The notes: generated by a model from the letters alone, not told the origin. A stretch of 64,000 bases of DNA from Peribacillus frigoritolerans (GCF_004358755.1 NZ_SMZY01000004.1:124001-188000), one strand, 5' to 3'. Numbered from the stretch's first letter, positions 9,628 through 18,475 are shown. Program-made: numbers and translations.

Positions 9628-10272
9628 TTATTGTGCAATAGAATCTTCTTTTTTAAGTTCTTTTTCAAGCTGTGCAATTCTTCCATCAATTGTATTGCGG
9701 TGATAGCCTGTGTTGACCTGGTGCTCTAAGCGGTCCAGATAGTTTTCCATCTCGTCAAAGCGTCCATAAGAACCGGCTGAATAGCTGCTGCTGTCTAATA
9801 CTTTGTTCATGCGGTGAGAGGCGCGGGCTGTATTTTCACGGCCCATCAGTTCCATGCGCTTGATATACATGTCCTTTAGTTTATGCTTCATTTCTTCATA
9901 CTTGCGTTCAAGATCTTCTAATTGAAGGGTTACTTCTTTGAGAGACTCGTTCAGTCTTACTGTCCGCTCCTGATATTGGTCATGTTCTCTCACTGCAAAT
10001 TCGTGCAGTTCTGTTTCGCCGGCTTGTGCTGCAATTTCTGCCTGTCGCTTGCGTTTTTCAGTAAGGTGCTCTGCTTCCTTAAATTCGCGGGTGAATTCTT
10101 CTTTTAATAAATACTGTCTTTCCACGAGCTTGCGGACCTTATCTGTTTCCTGTTCACATTCTCTTAAGTACTGATTCAGCATAGCGATTGGATTCTTCTG
10201 TTCTTTTTGATCCAGTATTTCGTGAAAATCTGCAGTGATTGTTTCCTTGATTCTTGTAAATAAATTGCTCAT
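9628..10272 (-). CDS. liaH: LiaH, PspA/IM30-family phage-shock protein
   Basis: A 214-residue coiled-coil protein of the PspA/IM30/Vipp1 family (LiaH of B. subtilis has 225). It opens with FTRIKETITADFHEIL and has long heptad-rich helices (about 25-140) and a C-terminal segment including QLEKELKK. The family forms large oligomers that protect stressed membranes. An AGAGGAGTG ribosome site precedes the ATG. The gene starts 21 bases after liaI and ends before a terminator, so liaI and liaH form the strongly induced part of the operon. Confidence 0.9.
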   Translation of the reverse strand: MSNLFTRIKETITADFHEILDQKEQKNPIAMLNQYLRECEQETDKVRKLVERQYLLKEEFTREFKEAEHLTEKRKRQAEIAAQAGETELHEFAVREHDQYQERTVRLNESLKEVTLQLEDLERKYEEMKHKLKDMYIKRMELMGRENTARASHRMNKVLDSSSYSAGSYGRFDEMENYLDRLEHQVNTGYHRNTIDGRIAQLEKELKKEDSIAQ

Positions 10273-10293
10273 TTATTTCCACTCCTCTTTCTG

Positions 10294-10644
10294 TTATTGG
10301 TTTTTTTTCATTTCTTCCCATTGTCTTTCAAAATTAGTGAATGGGTCGTTTGATTCTTTAAACGATGACTTTTCTTTGTTGTTCCACTTTTTATAGACAA
10401 CATATAGGATGTAAGCTGCGACTGCGCCAAGTACGGCTGGAAGATTCGATGCCGATGCACATAAGGCAATGATTCCGGCGATTGCCCAGAAAACTTTCAT
10501 TCCAGTTGAATCCGTCTTCATGAATCCTTTATACGAGTAATAGAGGATCACCAGACTGATGGCCAGCGCAAGCATTGGGGCCAGATTTGCAAGCAGGACT
10601 ATGGCTGCAATACCCCCTGCGATCAATAAACCGAATTTTTTCAT
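10294..10644 (-). CDS. liaI: LiaI-like small membrane protein
   Basis: A 116-residue protein with two or more hydrophobic segments in the first 85 residues and a charged tail (NFERQWEEMKKNQ). Position and topology match LiaI (126 residues in B. subtilis), which recruits LiaH to the membrane; the sequence also resembles the lmo0954-type membrane family. It is the first gene of the operon, with an AAGGAGG ribosome site. The assignment rests on context as well as sequence. Confidence 0.78.
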   Translation of the reverse strand: MKKFGLLIAGGIAAIVLLANLAPMLALAISLVILYYSYKGFMKTDSTGMKVFWAIAGIIALCASASNLPAVLGAVAAYILYVVYKKWNNKEKSSFKESNDPFTNFERQWEEMKKNQ

Positions 10645-10722
10645 TTTCTGTTCCTCCTTTCTATATCTCTATCCTACCTTCCCTGCTGTTTTCCCATAAC
10701 GAGCCTGAGCTTTATTTTGAAC

Positions 10723-10755
10723 TAAGACCTGAGGCGTAGCAGGCCATGAGACCTG
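10723..10755 (-). promoter_or_regulatory. Candidate LiaR operator upstream of liaI (direct repeats)
   Basis: On the minus strand CAGGTCTCA (10755-10747) and CAGGTCTTA (10731-10723) repeat at a spacing of 24 bases, 80-110 bases before liaI. GCAGGTC-TCAT-GGCCTGC also forms an imperfect dyad here. Placement suits an activator site. I could not match it to a published LiaR consensus from memory with certainty. Confidence 0.35.
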
Positions 10756-10815
10756 CATTCCCCTTAATATCTCGTCTAATATATTAAATTTTTACATAAT
10801 TTTAAAAATTCCCTC

Positions 10816-10844
10816 TTGTCCAATACTTATTTCCTTGTTATCAT
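10816..10844 (+). promoter_or_regulatory. Probable sigma-A promoter of yhjC-yhjB
   Basis: TTGTCC (10816-10821), a 17-base spacer and TATCAT (10839-10844), placed 38 bases before the GTG start. An AT-rich segment just upstream (10787-10801) matches 12 of 15 positions of the CodY consensus, too weak to claim. The 10645-10882 gap holds this promoter and the divergent lia promoter region. Confidence 0.6.
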
Positions 10845-10882
10845 AATGAACATTCAACTATGAAATTACAGGAGGCATTTTT

Positions 10883-11083
10883 GTGAAAAAACAATATTTA
10901 ATTGGAATCCTTATTTTTATCCCATTTTTACAGATTATCTTGCTTCCTTTCGTAAACAGGATTGATCCGATCATTCTCGGGCTGCCATTCCTGCACTTCT
11001 GGCTTTTCCTGTGGATCGCCCTGACTCCTTTGTGCACGTGGGGAATCTTTAGAATTCAAAAGAATCAGGGAGGTCTTGAATAA
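10883..11083 (+). CDS. yhjC: Small membrane protein, DUF3311 (YhjC-like)
   Basis: A 66-residue protein with two hydrophobic segments (about 6-25 and 30-55). It resembles B. subtilis YhjC of the DUF3311 family, which is regularly encoded beside SSS-family permeases and is thought to be an accessory subunit. The start is GTG at 10883, preceded by an AGGAGG site. Its stop codon shares one base with the ATG of the permease (TAATG), so translation is coupled. The biochemical role is unknown. Confidence 0.85.
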   Translation: MKKQYLIGILIFIPFLQIILLPFVNRIDPIILGLPFLHFWLFLWIALTPLCTWGIFRIQKNQGGLE

Positions 11084-12570
11084 TGCAGCAAGGTAATGTT
11101 ACAGCACTCAGTATTACAATTTTCATCATTTTAACGGTTGTTTTAATCGGTTTTTTAGCCGGACGTGATAAAGCTTCAAGAAGCTCTGTTGAAGAGTGGT
11201 CGGTTGGCGGCAGAAAATTTGGAGGACTGCTTGTCTGGTTTTTAGTAGGTGCCGATCTATATACTGCTTATACTTTTCTAGGTTTAACCAGTACAGCATT
11301 TCAGGCCGGAAGCATTGCCTTTTTCGCTATTCCTTATTCTGTTCTGGCATACTTTATCGCTTATTTTTTTCTTCCAAAGCTTTGGAAGGTGGCAAAAGAA
11401 TTTCAGCTGACAACACTTGCCGACTATGCACGCGAGCGCTTTGACAGCAAGCTGCTTTCATCGTTAATTGCCATCGTAGGCGTACTTATGCTGATTCCTT
11501 ATATTGATTTACAGCTAAGCGGCATAATGGATACTTTACGTGTTGCAGGTACTGGTTATATCAATGTAACAGTGGTTGTCATTACCTCTTTTTTCTTAGT
11601 TGCACTGTACACATTTTTCAGCGGGATCAAAGGTCCAACTTACACAGCCATTATTAAAGATGTTCTTGTATGGGCGATCATGCTTTTCATGGTTGCATCT
11701 CTTCCTATCATTCACTTCGGGGGATGGACACCGATGATTGATAAAGTGGTGACAGAGGCGCCTCAGCTTTTAACGATTCCTGAATCAGGACCAAAAGGAT
11801 TAATGTGGTTCTCAAGTGCGGCCATTGTTTCTTCTCTTGCTCTGTTCATGTGGGCGCATGCTGCTACAGGTGTATTTACAGCAAAAAGTGCAGATGCCAT
11901 TCGCAAAAATTCGATCTTTTTGCCTTTATATAATGTTGTTTTAATCCTTGTCATCTTCTTGGGATTCATTGCATTCCTTGTCCTTCCCGGAGATACGGAT
12001 CCGCGTTTTGCACTGCTGACGCTGATTCAGACATCCTATGGCGGGGTAGCACAGGGCCTTGCCTATTCAACCATTGCCCTTGCTTCTCTCATTCCGTGTT
12101 CCATTATGGCTATTGGCGCATCGAATTTATTCGCCAATAATATCTATAGAGATTTAATCAATCCTAATGTAAAGCCTGCAAAGCTTACACTAATCACAAG
12201 AAGTATGGTATTTCTGGTCATCGGTTTAGCCTTAATCTTCGGGTTATTATTTCCGACAGCTCTTGTATCACTGCAGCTGCTTGGTGTTTCCGGGATGGTT
12301 CAGATCTTCCCTGCAATCGTACTCAGCCTCTTCTGGCAAAAGCAGACGAAAGAAGCAACCATTATCGGTCTGCTTGTTGGATTAGCAGTAACATTCACAG
12401 TATATGGTACAGGCCTATCGTTTGGAGTTTATGAAGGCTTCTGGGGATTATCAGCCAACTTCCTGACACTATTCATCTTAAATCCGATTTTTTCAGCAAA
12501 AACAAACCATGTTTTCAATTATCTTTTTCATAAGAAAAATGAGCATGAAGCTATAAGAAAAGGCGCTTAA
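11083..12570 (+). CDS. yhjB: Sodium:solute symporter, YhjB/MctP-like
   Basis: A 495-residue SSS-family permease with about 13 membrane segments. The N-terminus carries EEWSVGGRKFGGLLVWFLVGADLYTAYTF, typical of the monocarboxylate/unknown-substrate subgroup that pairs with DUF3311 proteins. The YhjC-YhjB pair is conserved in B. subtilis. It probably imports an organic acid or amino acid with sodium; the substrate is not established from sequence. It is followed by a clear terminator. Confidence 0.87.
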   Translation: MQQGNVTALSITIFIILTVVLIGFLAGRDKASRSSVEEWSVGGRKFGGLLVWFLVGADLYTAYTFLGLTSTAFQAGSIAFFAIPYSVLAYFIAYFFLPKLWKVAKEFQLTTLADYARERFDSKLLSSLIAIVGVLMLIPYIDLQLSGIMDTLRVAGTGYINVTVVVITSFFLVALYTFFSGIKGPTYTAIIKDVLVWAIMLFMVASLPIIHFGGWTPMIDKVVTEAPQLLTIPESGPKGLMWFSSAAIVSSLALFMWAHAATGVFTAKSADAIRKNSIFLPLYNVVLILVIFLGFIAFLVLPGDTDPRFALLTLIQTSYGGVAQGLAYSTIALASLIPCSIMAIGASNLFANNIYRDLINPNVKPAKLTLITRSMVFLVIGLALIFGLLFPTALVSLQLLGVSGMVQIFPAIVLSLFWQKQTKEATIIGLLVGLAVTFTVYGTGLSFGVYEGFWGLSANFLTLFILNPIFSAKTNHVFNYLFHKKNEHEAIRKGA

Positions 12571-12573
12571 CAG

Positions 12574-12612
12574 AAACAGGTACATTTCTTAATGGAGATG
12601 TACCTGTTTTTT
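12574..12612 (+). terminator. Terminator after yhjB
   Basis: AAACAGGTACAT pairs with ATGTACCTGTTT around a 12-base loop, followed by a T-rich stretch. Confidence 0.82.
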
Positions 12613-12729
12613 CTTTAAAGCTTCTCGCTCCTTTTAAAGTAGTGGTTTCCTTCTTTTCCAATAAGGGGATAATAAGATAAAAGCACACTATTTTCTTACT
12701 ACCACTAATATTAGGAGGCTGTCCCCACT

Positions 12730-13509
12730 ATGAATCTATCTGGAAAAGTTGCAATAGTTACCGGCGCAAGCTCCGGCATTGGAGAAGCTGCCGCGATAAA
12801 ACTTGCTGAACAGGGAGCAAAAATCGCTCTTTTAGACATAAAAGAAGAAAATGCCAAAAAAGTGAAATCGGCCATTGAGGCCAAAAATGGCGAGGCCATC
12901 ATTATTGAGTGCGATGTTTCCGACGCAGAACGAATGGAAAGCAGCTATCAAAAAGTCTTCAGCACTTGGGGACAAATCGATATTGTGTTTGCTAACGCGG
13001 GGATCAACGGCAGATGGACTCCTATTGAGGATCTTTCTCCCGAGGACTGGGATCAAACAATCAACACGAATTTAAGAAGCACCTTTCTGAGTGTGAAATA
13101 TGCGATTCCCTATATGAAGGAAAAGGGCGGAAGCATCATCATCACAAGCTCTATTAATGGCAACCGCTTATACCGCGGATTTGGCCGTTCAGCCTACAGC
13201 ACGTCAAAAGTAGGGCAGGTCGGATTCGGAAAAATGGCAGCCCTGGAGCTTGCAGGATATAAAATCAGGGTCAATATGATCTGTCCTGGAGCCATTGAAA
13301 CGAACATCGACAGCAATACCTTTGCAGAAGAAGAAAACATCGAAAAGGTTGAGATTCCGGTTGAGTTTCCAGAGGGCGAACAGCCTTTAGAAAAGAAAGC
13401 CGGCTCTCCTGAGCAAGTAGCCGATCTCGTTTATTTCCTTGCCTCCGATTTATCAAGTCATATCACTGGAACAGAAGTCTATATTGATGGAGCAGAATCA
13501 TTGCTTTAA
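12730..13509 (+). CDS. Short-chain dehydrogenase/reductase
   Basis: A cytoplasmic SDR oxidoreductase of 259 residues, the classical length. The cofactor site is TGASSGIGEAAA (residues 11-22). Asp36 in LLDIKEEN at the end of the second strand suggests preference for NAD(H) over NADP(H). NAGINGRW, the catalytic Ser in IITSSINGN and YSTSK (Tyr and Lys) are intact. The C-terminus has GTEVYIDGAESLL. An AGGAGG site lies upstream and a terminator follows, so it is monocistronic. The substrate is unknown. Confidence 0.88.
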   Translation: MNLSGKVAIVTGASSGIGEAAAIKLAEQGAKIALLDIKEENAKKVKSAIEAKNGEAIIIECDVSDAERMESSYQKVFSTWGQIDIVFANAGINGRWTPIEDLSPEDWDQTINTNLRSTFLSVKYAIPYMKEKGGSIIITSSINGNRLYRGFGRSAYSTSKVGQVGFGKMAALELAGYKIRVNMICPGAIETNIDSNTFAEEENIEKVEIPVEFPEGEQPLEKKAGSPEQVADLVYFLASDLSSHITGTEVYIDGAESLL

Positions 13510-13516
13510 CCTGCAG

Positions 13517-13544
13517 CACCTTCTATTAAGAAGGTGTTTTTTTT
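13517..13544 (+). terminator. Terminator after the SDR gene
   Basis: CACCTTC-TATTAA-GAAGGTG followed by eight T residues. Confidence 0.88.
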
Positions 13545-13607
13545 AGGATAAAAAATCCTCATTTGGCCCAAAATAAACCTCTAATCTGTACAAAAGGAGG
13601 GTTTGTC

Positions 13608-13733
13608 TTGACTAATAAAAACGATAATCGTGAATCCAAAAACAAATACCCGAACAACAAGAAGCAGGATGCTGAATTCTCTAAAGAGATCAACATCCGA
13701 AGTGAAGAAACGAAAAAAGACCTAAAAAAATAA
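13608..13733 (+). CDS. Small hydrophilic protein, 41 residues
   Basis: A 41-residue, highly charged, Lys/Asn/Glu-rich protein starting at TTG 13608, 7 bases after a strong AAGGAGG site. It contains KKQDAEFSKEINIRSEETKKD and no hydrophobic segment. I do not recognise the family with certainty; the EFSKE element recalls small Bacillus proteins of the YfhD type, but the match is too short to name it. The ribosome site and the terminator downstream support expression. Confidence 0.6.
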   Translation: MTNKNDNRESKNKYPNNKKQDAEFSKEINIRSEETKKDLKK

Positions 13734-13785
13734 GAAAAGCGGAACCGACTGCTTAACTCCAACTTTCAGGTCTTACAAAAAAGCA

Positions 13786-13818
13786 AACAGCCCGGAAAGA
13801 ATTTCTTTCAGGGCTGTT
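13786..13818. terminator. Convergent terminator
   Basis: AACAGCCCGGAAAG pairs with CTTTCAGGGCTGTT with one mismatch, with a T-rich stretch on the minus side. It serves yfmR and probably the small gene on the other strand. Confidence 0.75.
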
Positions 13819-13826
13819 AAATCCAC

Positions 13827-15731
13827 TTATTGCTGCTTCGCATTTTCTATTTCTTCAACCATAAGCGAAAGTTCTTCCCAGCGCTCCATTGTTGCTTCAA
13901 GCTCAGCATCTATTGCCTGCTGCTGCTCCATGAGCTGCTGAATCTTGCCATAGTCGCTGCCGCTTGAAGCAATTTGGCCTTCAAGCTCTTCTCTTTTTTC
14001 TTCCAGTTCTGCGATCTTATCTTCAATAACATCCCATTCCTGCTGCTCTTTATAAGAAAGTTTTTTTCGAAGTTTTGGAGCTGAAGCTGCCTCATGAAGT
14101 TTAGGAGCAGGGGCTGCACTTTCAGCCTCTTTCATTTTTTTCTTTGCATCCATAAAGTCTGAGTAGCTGCCTTGAAAACGGCTTACTGCTCCGCTGCCTT
14201 CAAACACAAGAAGATGATCCACTACCCGGTCAAGAAAATAACGGTCATGGGATACGGTGACGACAACACCGGGAAATTGATCAAGATAATCTTCAAGGAC
14301 GCTTAGTGTTTGTGTGTCCAAGTCATTTGTAGGCTCATCCAGGAACAGAACGTTTGGCTCCTGCATTAGTACCTTAAGCAAATATAACCGGCGGCGTTCA
14401 CCGCCTGATAGCTTGCGGATATATGTCCACTGCATCGATCTTGGGAACATAAAGCGTTCAAGCATTTGCTCGGCTGTGATCGTTTGATGATCGACTGTCT
14501 GCACAACCTCCGCGACTTCTTTGATGTACTCAACAACGCGCAAATCTTCATCCATCGCCTCATGATCCTGAGTGTAATAGCCGATTTTGACGGTTTCGCC
14601 AATTTCAACGTTTCCGCTGTCAGGCTGTATCCGTCCCGCTATTATATTCAGCAGCGTCGACTTCCCGCTTCCATTAGGTCCGATAATACCGAGTCTCTCT
14701 CCCGGAACAACGAGATAATTTACATTCGTCATTAAAGTGCGGTCCTGAAAAGCTTTTGACACATTTTCAAGTTCAATGACTTTTTTTCCCAGTCTTGTTG
14801 ATCCGATGGCAAAATCCACGCTTTGTTTTGCTGCCGGTCCTTCCTGATCCTGAAGGTCTTCCACACGTCCGATGCGTGCTTTTTGTTTCGTTGTACGGGC
14901 CTTTGCACCTCGTCTAAGCCAGGCAAGCTCTCTGCGCAGCAGATTTTGGCGTTTGCTTTCAGACTGCTCGGCATTGAACTCGCGCTCTGCCTTTTTCTCC
15001 AGATATACTTCGTAGTTCCCCTCATATACATACAGCTTGCCATATTCTAATTCGAAAATTTGGTTTGTTACCCGGTTGAGAAAATAACGATCATGCGTCA
15101 CAAGAAGAATAGAGCCCTTGTATTGCGCTAAAAAAGACTCCAGCCATTCGATTGTTTCATTATCCAGATGGTTTGTAGGCTCATCCAGAATCAGCAGATC
15201 TGCCGGCTGAATTAAAGCTTTTGCAATGGCCACCCGTTTCTTTTGGCCTCCGGATAAAAGCCTGACAGGTTTTGAAAAATCGGAAATACCGAGACGGGTC
15301 AGAACCGTTTTCGCAACCGTACTTGCTTCCCACGCATCATTTTCGTCCATTTTTTGCTGCATAGAAAGAAGCTTGGACTGTTTTTTTTCATCAGCCGGAT
15401 TTGCTTCCAACTCAGAAAGAGCGAGCTCATAATCCCGCATCGCCCTCATGATGAGCGAGTCTCCATAATAGATCTGCTCAAGGACAGTCAATTCTTCCTC
15501 AAGCTCTGGCTGCTGAGGAAGGTATTCAATATGAAACGAATTCGCATGAATCATTTTTCCTTCTTCAACTGTCTCAAGCCCTGAAAGATATTTCAAAAGG
15601 GTTGATTTCCCTGTTCCGTTTGTCCCGATTAATCCAATTCGCTGCCTCTCAGCAATTGAAAAGGAAATATGGTCAAACAGTGTTTTTTCACCATATGTTT
15701 TATATAAATTCTCTACAGAAAGAATGCTCAT
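13827..15731 (-). CDS. yfmR: ABC-F ATPase, Uup/YfmR type
   Basis: A soluble tandem ABC ATPase of 634 residues without membrane segments. First domain: Walker A GTNGTGKST, signature LSGGQKKR, Walker B LLILDEPTNHLD. Second domain: GPNGSGKST, LSGGERRR, VLFLDEPTNDLD. The long inter-domain linker is rich in Arg and Lys (RRELAWLRRGAKARTTKQKAR), and a C-terminal coiled coil (about 565-634) is as in Uup. ABC-F proteins of this type act on the ribosome during translation. B. subtilis YfmR (629 residues) is the likely orthologue. The gene is monocistronic. Confidence 0.87.
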   Translation of the reverse strand: MSILSVENLYKTYGEKTLFDHISFSIAERQRIGLIGTNGTGKSTLLKYLSGLETVEEGKMIHANSFHIEYLPQQPELEEELTVLEQIYYGDSLIMRAMRDYELALSELEANPADEKKQSKLLSMQQKMDENDAWEASTVAKTVLTRLGISDFSKPVRLLSGGQKKRVAIAKALIQPADLLILDEPTNHLDNETIEWLESFLAQYKGSILLVTHDRYFLNRVTNQIFELEYGKLYVYEGNYEVYLEKKAEREFNAEQSESKRQNLLRRELAWLRRGAKARTTKQKARIGRVEDLQDQEGPAAKQSVDFAIGSTRLGKKVIELENVSKAFQDRTLMTNVNYLVVPGERLGIIGPNGSGKSTLLNIIAGRIQPDSGNVEIGETVKIGYYTQDHEAMDEDLRVVEYIKEVAEVVQTVDHQTITAEQMLERFMFPRSMQWTYIRKLSGGERRRLYLLKVLMQEPNVLFLDEPTNDLDTQTLSVLEDYLDQFPGVVVTVSHDRYFLDRVVDHLLVFEGSGAVSRFQGSYSDFMDAKKKMKEAESAAPAPKLHEAASAPKLRKKLSYKEQQEWDVIEDKIAELEEKREELEGQIASSGSDYGKIQQLMEQQQAIDAELEATMERWEELSLMVEEIENAKQQ

Positions 15732-15933
15732 TTATTTATCCGCCCTTATATCATGTTTCATTATATTGTACAGCAGGTAGATGCACAAAAACTAGCATAA
15801 GATATTTCCCATCCCTTTGTGGCTGATAAGCCTGGATCTATCCACTGGAAATATCATTCCTTTTTTCTACAGGAATCCGCAAATAACCTGGTTTATTTCC
15901 AAGGAAATGTCGAACTGCGCCTTTTTCCATTAA

Positions 15934-15962
15934 TAAAAAAAAGAGACGCATATGGTCCCTCT
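15934..15962 (-). terminator. Terminator after the VOC gene
   Basis: On the minus strand AGAGGGAC-catatgc-GTCTCT forms an imperfect stem followed by eight T residues. Confidence 0.6.
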
Positions 15963-15965
15963 CTC

Positions 15966-16352
15966 TTACTTGCTTTGTTCAACATTCAGCTCAATTAAAT
16001 TTCCGTCCGGGTCATTGAAGAATATTTGATCAAAACCGCTCACTCCGTTTACATCTTCACGATATTCTATATGATGCTCAATAAGCCAGTCTAAAGCCTC
16101 TTTATAATTACCGATCCTCAGGGCAAGATGGCCTTCTCTGGAATTCAGGGTATGCTGCTTTCTCAGTGTTTGCGAATCTTCATCCACAATAAGATGAATC
16201 TGCTGTGAGCCGATTTCGTACCAGGCACAGTCAGAATTAAAAGGAGGTCTTTCCATTTCTTTTAAACATAATATATTTTCATAAAAATGCTTTGCCATCT
16301 CAAGATTGGTTACAGAAAGACTAACATGCTGAATAGATTGATTAAGAATCAT
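15966..16352 (-). CDS. VOC-superfamily (glyoxalase/dioxygenase-like) protein
   Basis: A 128-residue protein with two beta-alpha-beta-beta-beta modules. It opens with HVSLSVTNLEMAKHFYENIL and closes with FFNDPDGNLIELN, the usual VOC pattern with a metal-ligand Glu near the end. His in IQHVSL, His in GHLALRI and the final Glu could bind a metal. The ATG at 16352 follows a GGAGTG site; a GTG just upstream is inside that region. It lies 18 bases after a flavodoxin-like gene. The substrate is unknown; glyoxalase I or fosfomycin-resistance activity should not be assumed. Confidence 0.82.
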   Translation of the reverse strand: MILNQSIQHVSLSVTNLEMAKHFYENILCLKEMERPPFNSDCAWYEIGSQQIHLIVDEDSQTLRKQHTLNSREGHLALRIGNYKEALDWLIEHHIEYREDVNGVSGFDQIFFNDPDGNLIELNVEQSK

Positions 16353-16370
16353 CACACACACTCCAATAGT

Positions 16371-16985
16371 TTATAGTGTATTTCCTGCAGCAGGAATAGG
16401 ATGCTCGGCCAGCAGCCTCGCCAAATGAACTAAGTTTAAGCTCATCGTCCTCGTATTCTTGATAGTAAACGCGTTTTCTTTTCCCGCTTCCATGTAGGAA
16501 GGACCTGGACCTGCTTCTCCAACCCAATAGACATCTGCATTAGGCGGGATAAGAAATCCGATGTGCTGCATTCCGTATAAAATCGAACGGGCTGCTTCCT
16601 TCGCGCCATCTTCGTTGCCTGTTACAGCCACGCCTCCTACTTTATTATAATATATAGACTGTCCTTTTTCATTCGTTTCACTGCTTGATGCATAAAGTCT
16701 TTCCATGACAAGAGAAGCAATGCTGCTCTTTTCTCCAAGCCAAAGGGGAGTGCCGATTACAACAATATCCGCTTCGGCTATTTTTTTCATAATCAGCGGC
16801 CAGTCATCGCCGCGTCCCATATCTTGTGCCATTCCAAATGCAATATTGTAGTCCGATATGCGCAATTCTTCCGTTTGCACATGTTCATTTTCCATGTGTT
16901 TTTGAGATTGTCTCATTAAGGATTCCGTGTTGGAAGGTTCGTTTCCCTTTTTTAAAGAACAATTTAAGTAGAGAGCTTTCAGCAT
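16371..16985 (-). CDS. Flavodoxin-fold NAD(P)H-dependent oxidoreductase
   Basis: A 204-residue flavodoxin-like protein. The N-terminus MLKALYLNCSLKKG and the segment ADIVVIGTPLWLGEKSSIASLVMERL fit the FMN-binding NADPH-dependent FMN reductase/flavodoxin_2-like family; GGVAVTGNEDGAKEAARSIL supplies the third flavin loop. I chose the ATG at 16985, 8 bases after AAAGGAGA, instead of the in-frame ATG at 17009 that precedes the ribosome site. It is probably co-transcribed with the VOC gene. The reaction is not defined. Confidence 0.82.
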   Translation of the reverse strand: MLKALYLNCSLKKGNEPSNTESLMRQSQKHMENEHVQTEELRISDYNIAFGMAQDMGRGDDWPLIMKKIAEADIVVIGTPLWLGEKSSIASLVMERLYASSSETNEKGQSIYYNKVGGVAVTGNEDGAKEAARSILYGMQHIGFLIPPNADVYWVGEAGPGPSYMEAGKENAFTIKNTRTMSLNLVHLARLLAEHPIPAAGNTL

Positions 16986-17050
16986 GATCCAGTCTCCTTT
17001 TCGATTCATTTATAGTAATTTATTTGCCTTTTTCTTATTCCATCAAACAT

Positions 17051-17078
17051 GAAAAGCCTCCCGCTGCTGCTCGGGAGG
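17051..17078 (-). terminator. Terminator after the endonuclease gene
   Basis: CCTCCCG and CGGGAGG on the minus strand form a 7-bp GC-rich stem followed by CTTTTC. Confidence 0.65.
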
Positions 17079-17092
17079 ATTGAAGGCATTTC

Positions 17093-18298
17093 TCAGTTCC
17101 AGATGGCATCCGCCCATTCAGGATGATCAATGAATGGATTCCGGTTGTATTGATAGTCTTTGTAGATGATGTCATTTCTTCTTCTTTCCCGTGCATCAAC
17201 CGGATCTTGTCTGTGCCATTCAAGCAATACAGACATTTTCCCATGCAGCGGGGCTGTTCCGTTATTCACATTATTGTTCAGCTCGAGATCCACCTCGCCG
17301 CTGTCTCCTTCATAACGGACAGCCATATAAAATAACATCCTGGCCACATCGCCTTTTACCGCATCTCTCGGCTCCCAGGAATCAGAATCATAATAGTTTC
17401 CTAAAGCTTCGGAGTGCTGTGATCCTCCGTTATCAAAATCAAGGTTTCCTCTTGAACTGTTTACTGAAACATCCGTCGGTCTTAAATGATGAATATCTGT
17501 TCCTGGACCGGCACTTGTTCCAAAATCGCCATGTGATTTTGCCCAGACATGCTCTCTGTTCCAGTCATTCACATTCCCGCCGTTTGTAAGCTTGCTTTGT
17601 GAACGCCCCGTATATAGCAGAATGACATTACTCGAATTGTTTGGATCTTCATCTGTGTTCCGGAGTGCATCCCAAACATTGTCATAAGAAAGTTCTCTAT
17701 GATCGTCTATAATATTATGAAGTTCTGTCTTTAAAGCTTCACCTGTTTTTCCGACAGCAGACTGATAGTATGTGTCATCATAAGGAGAGGGCTCTGGATC
17801 TGTTGGATCTGTAGGGTCCGTGGGATCAGTAGTTCCAGTTTGTTTTTCCATAGCTGCCGTCCCCGTTATTCCTGCGTGAGAAAAATAGGCTGCAAGTTTT
17901 CCAGTTACTTTTATTTCCGTGCCTTTTAGAGAAGGGTTTGTTTTTAATCCAAATTGTGTTCTGAAAGAGGATGGAATTTGAACATAAATCATTTTAGTTG
18001 TACTTGTTTCTGATGGTGAATCTGCGAGAGCAAGTGCATAATCATTTGGATAATTGGCTGTCACTACCGTGCTCGTGGCAGTCGGCTGTCCAACAACGTA
18101 GCCTTTAACCGTTTTAACAGAACCATTTTGATCAGCATTCGCCTGAGCGACTGAATATGGTGCTGTCCAGGTCCCGTCTCCGGTCGAAGCTTGGGACGGG
18201 GAGACTTGAAACATTGGAATAAAAAAACTGAGCATAAGTGCCAGTTTTACGAATCGTGCAGCATGTTTGTTTTTAAGCAAAACGGTATTCCTCCTCAT
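17093..18298 (-). CDS. Secreted endonuclease I-family nuclease with N-terminal OB-fold-like domain
   Basis: An extracellular nuclease of 401 residues. A signal peptide (basic start, hydrophobic 17-32, probable cleavage after SQA37) is followed by a DUF6359/OB-like domain (about 42-150). A Thr-Asp-Pro repeat linker spans about 156-168, and the Endonuclease_1 domain about 175-400. Catalytic signatures are NREHVWAKS (247-255), TDIHHLRP (267-274) and NSSRGN (280-285), as in E. coli EndA and B. subtilis Bsn. It probably degrades nucleic acids outside the cell for nutrition or biofilm matrix turnover. The gene is monocistronic. Confidence 0.88.
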   Translation of the reverse strand: MRRNTVLLKNKHAARFVKLALMLSFFIPMFQVSPSQASTGDGTWTAPYSVAQANADQNGSVKTVKGYVVGQPTATSTVVTANYPNDYALALADSPSETSTTKMIYVQIPSSFRTQFGLKTNPSLKGTEIKVTGKLAAYFSHAGITGTAAMEKQTGTTDPTDPTDPTDPEPSPYDDTYYQSAVGKTGEALKTELHNIIDDHRELSYDNVWDALRNTDEDPNNSSNVILLYTGRSQSKLTNGGNVNDWNREHVWAKSHGDFGTSAGPGTDIHHLRPTDVSVNSSRGNLDFDNGGSQHSEALGNYYDSDSWEPRDAVKGDVARMLFYMAVRYEGDSGEVDLELNNNVNNGTAPLHGKMSVLLEWHRQDPVDARERRRNDIIYKDYQYNRNPFIDHPEWADAIWN

Positions 18299-18433
18299 TT
18301 TTCTAATTGATTACAAAAAAAGAATACTATGGAAACATTAACTATTTATGATGATTTTGTAAATTTACGTCATTATCCTGCTTTTTTGCGAAAGATGAGA
18401 GAATGAGACTAGTGCCCTCTGTATCAATAAGCA

Positions 18434-18466
18434 CAAAAAAATACACCTCTGTCTGAAGTGCATCTT
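18434..18466 (-). terminator. Terminator after the 50-residue membrane protein gene
   Basis: On the minus strand GATGCACTTC and GAGGTGTATT pair (with G-U pairs) and are followed by a run of T. Confidence 0.7.
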
Positions 18467-18475
18467 TTCCGCCTA

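Noticed and set aside
12648-12676. Possible sigma-B promoter (GTTTCC ... GGGGAT) before the SDR gene
   Set aside because: The -35 part fits poorly and the spacing to the -10 part is uncertain, so I do not claim it.
14732-15043. 103-codon minus-strand frame inside yfmR
   Set aside because: Out-of-frame reading within an intact ABC-F gene.
17191-17589. 132-codon plus-strand open frame
   Set aside because: It lies wholly opposite the endonuclease I gene, has no ribosome site, and its product has no recognisable pattern.
17820-17840. Short Thr-Asp-Pro coding repeat looked like a possible tandem repeat element
   Set aside because: It is only the linker between the two domains of the secreted nuclease.
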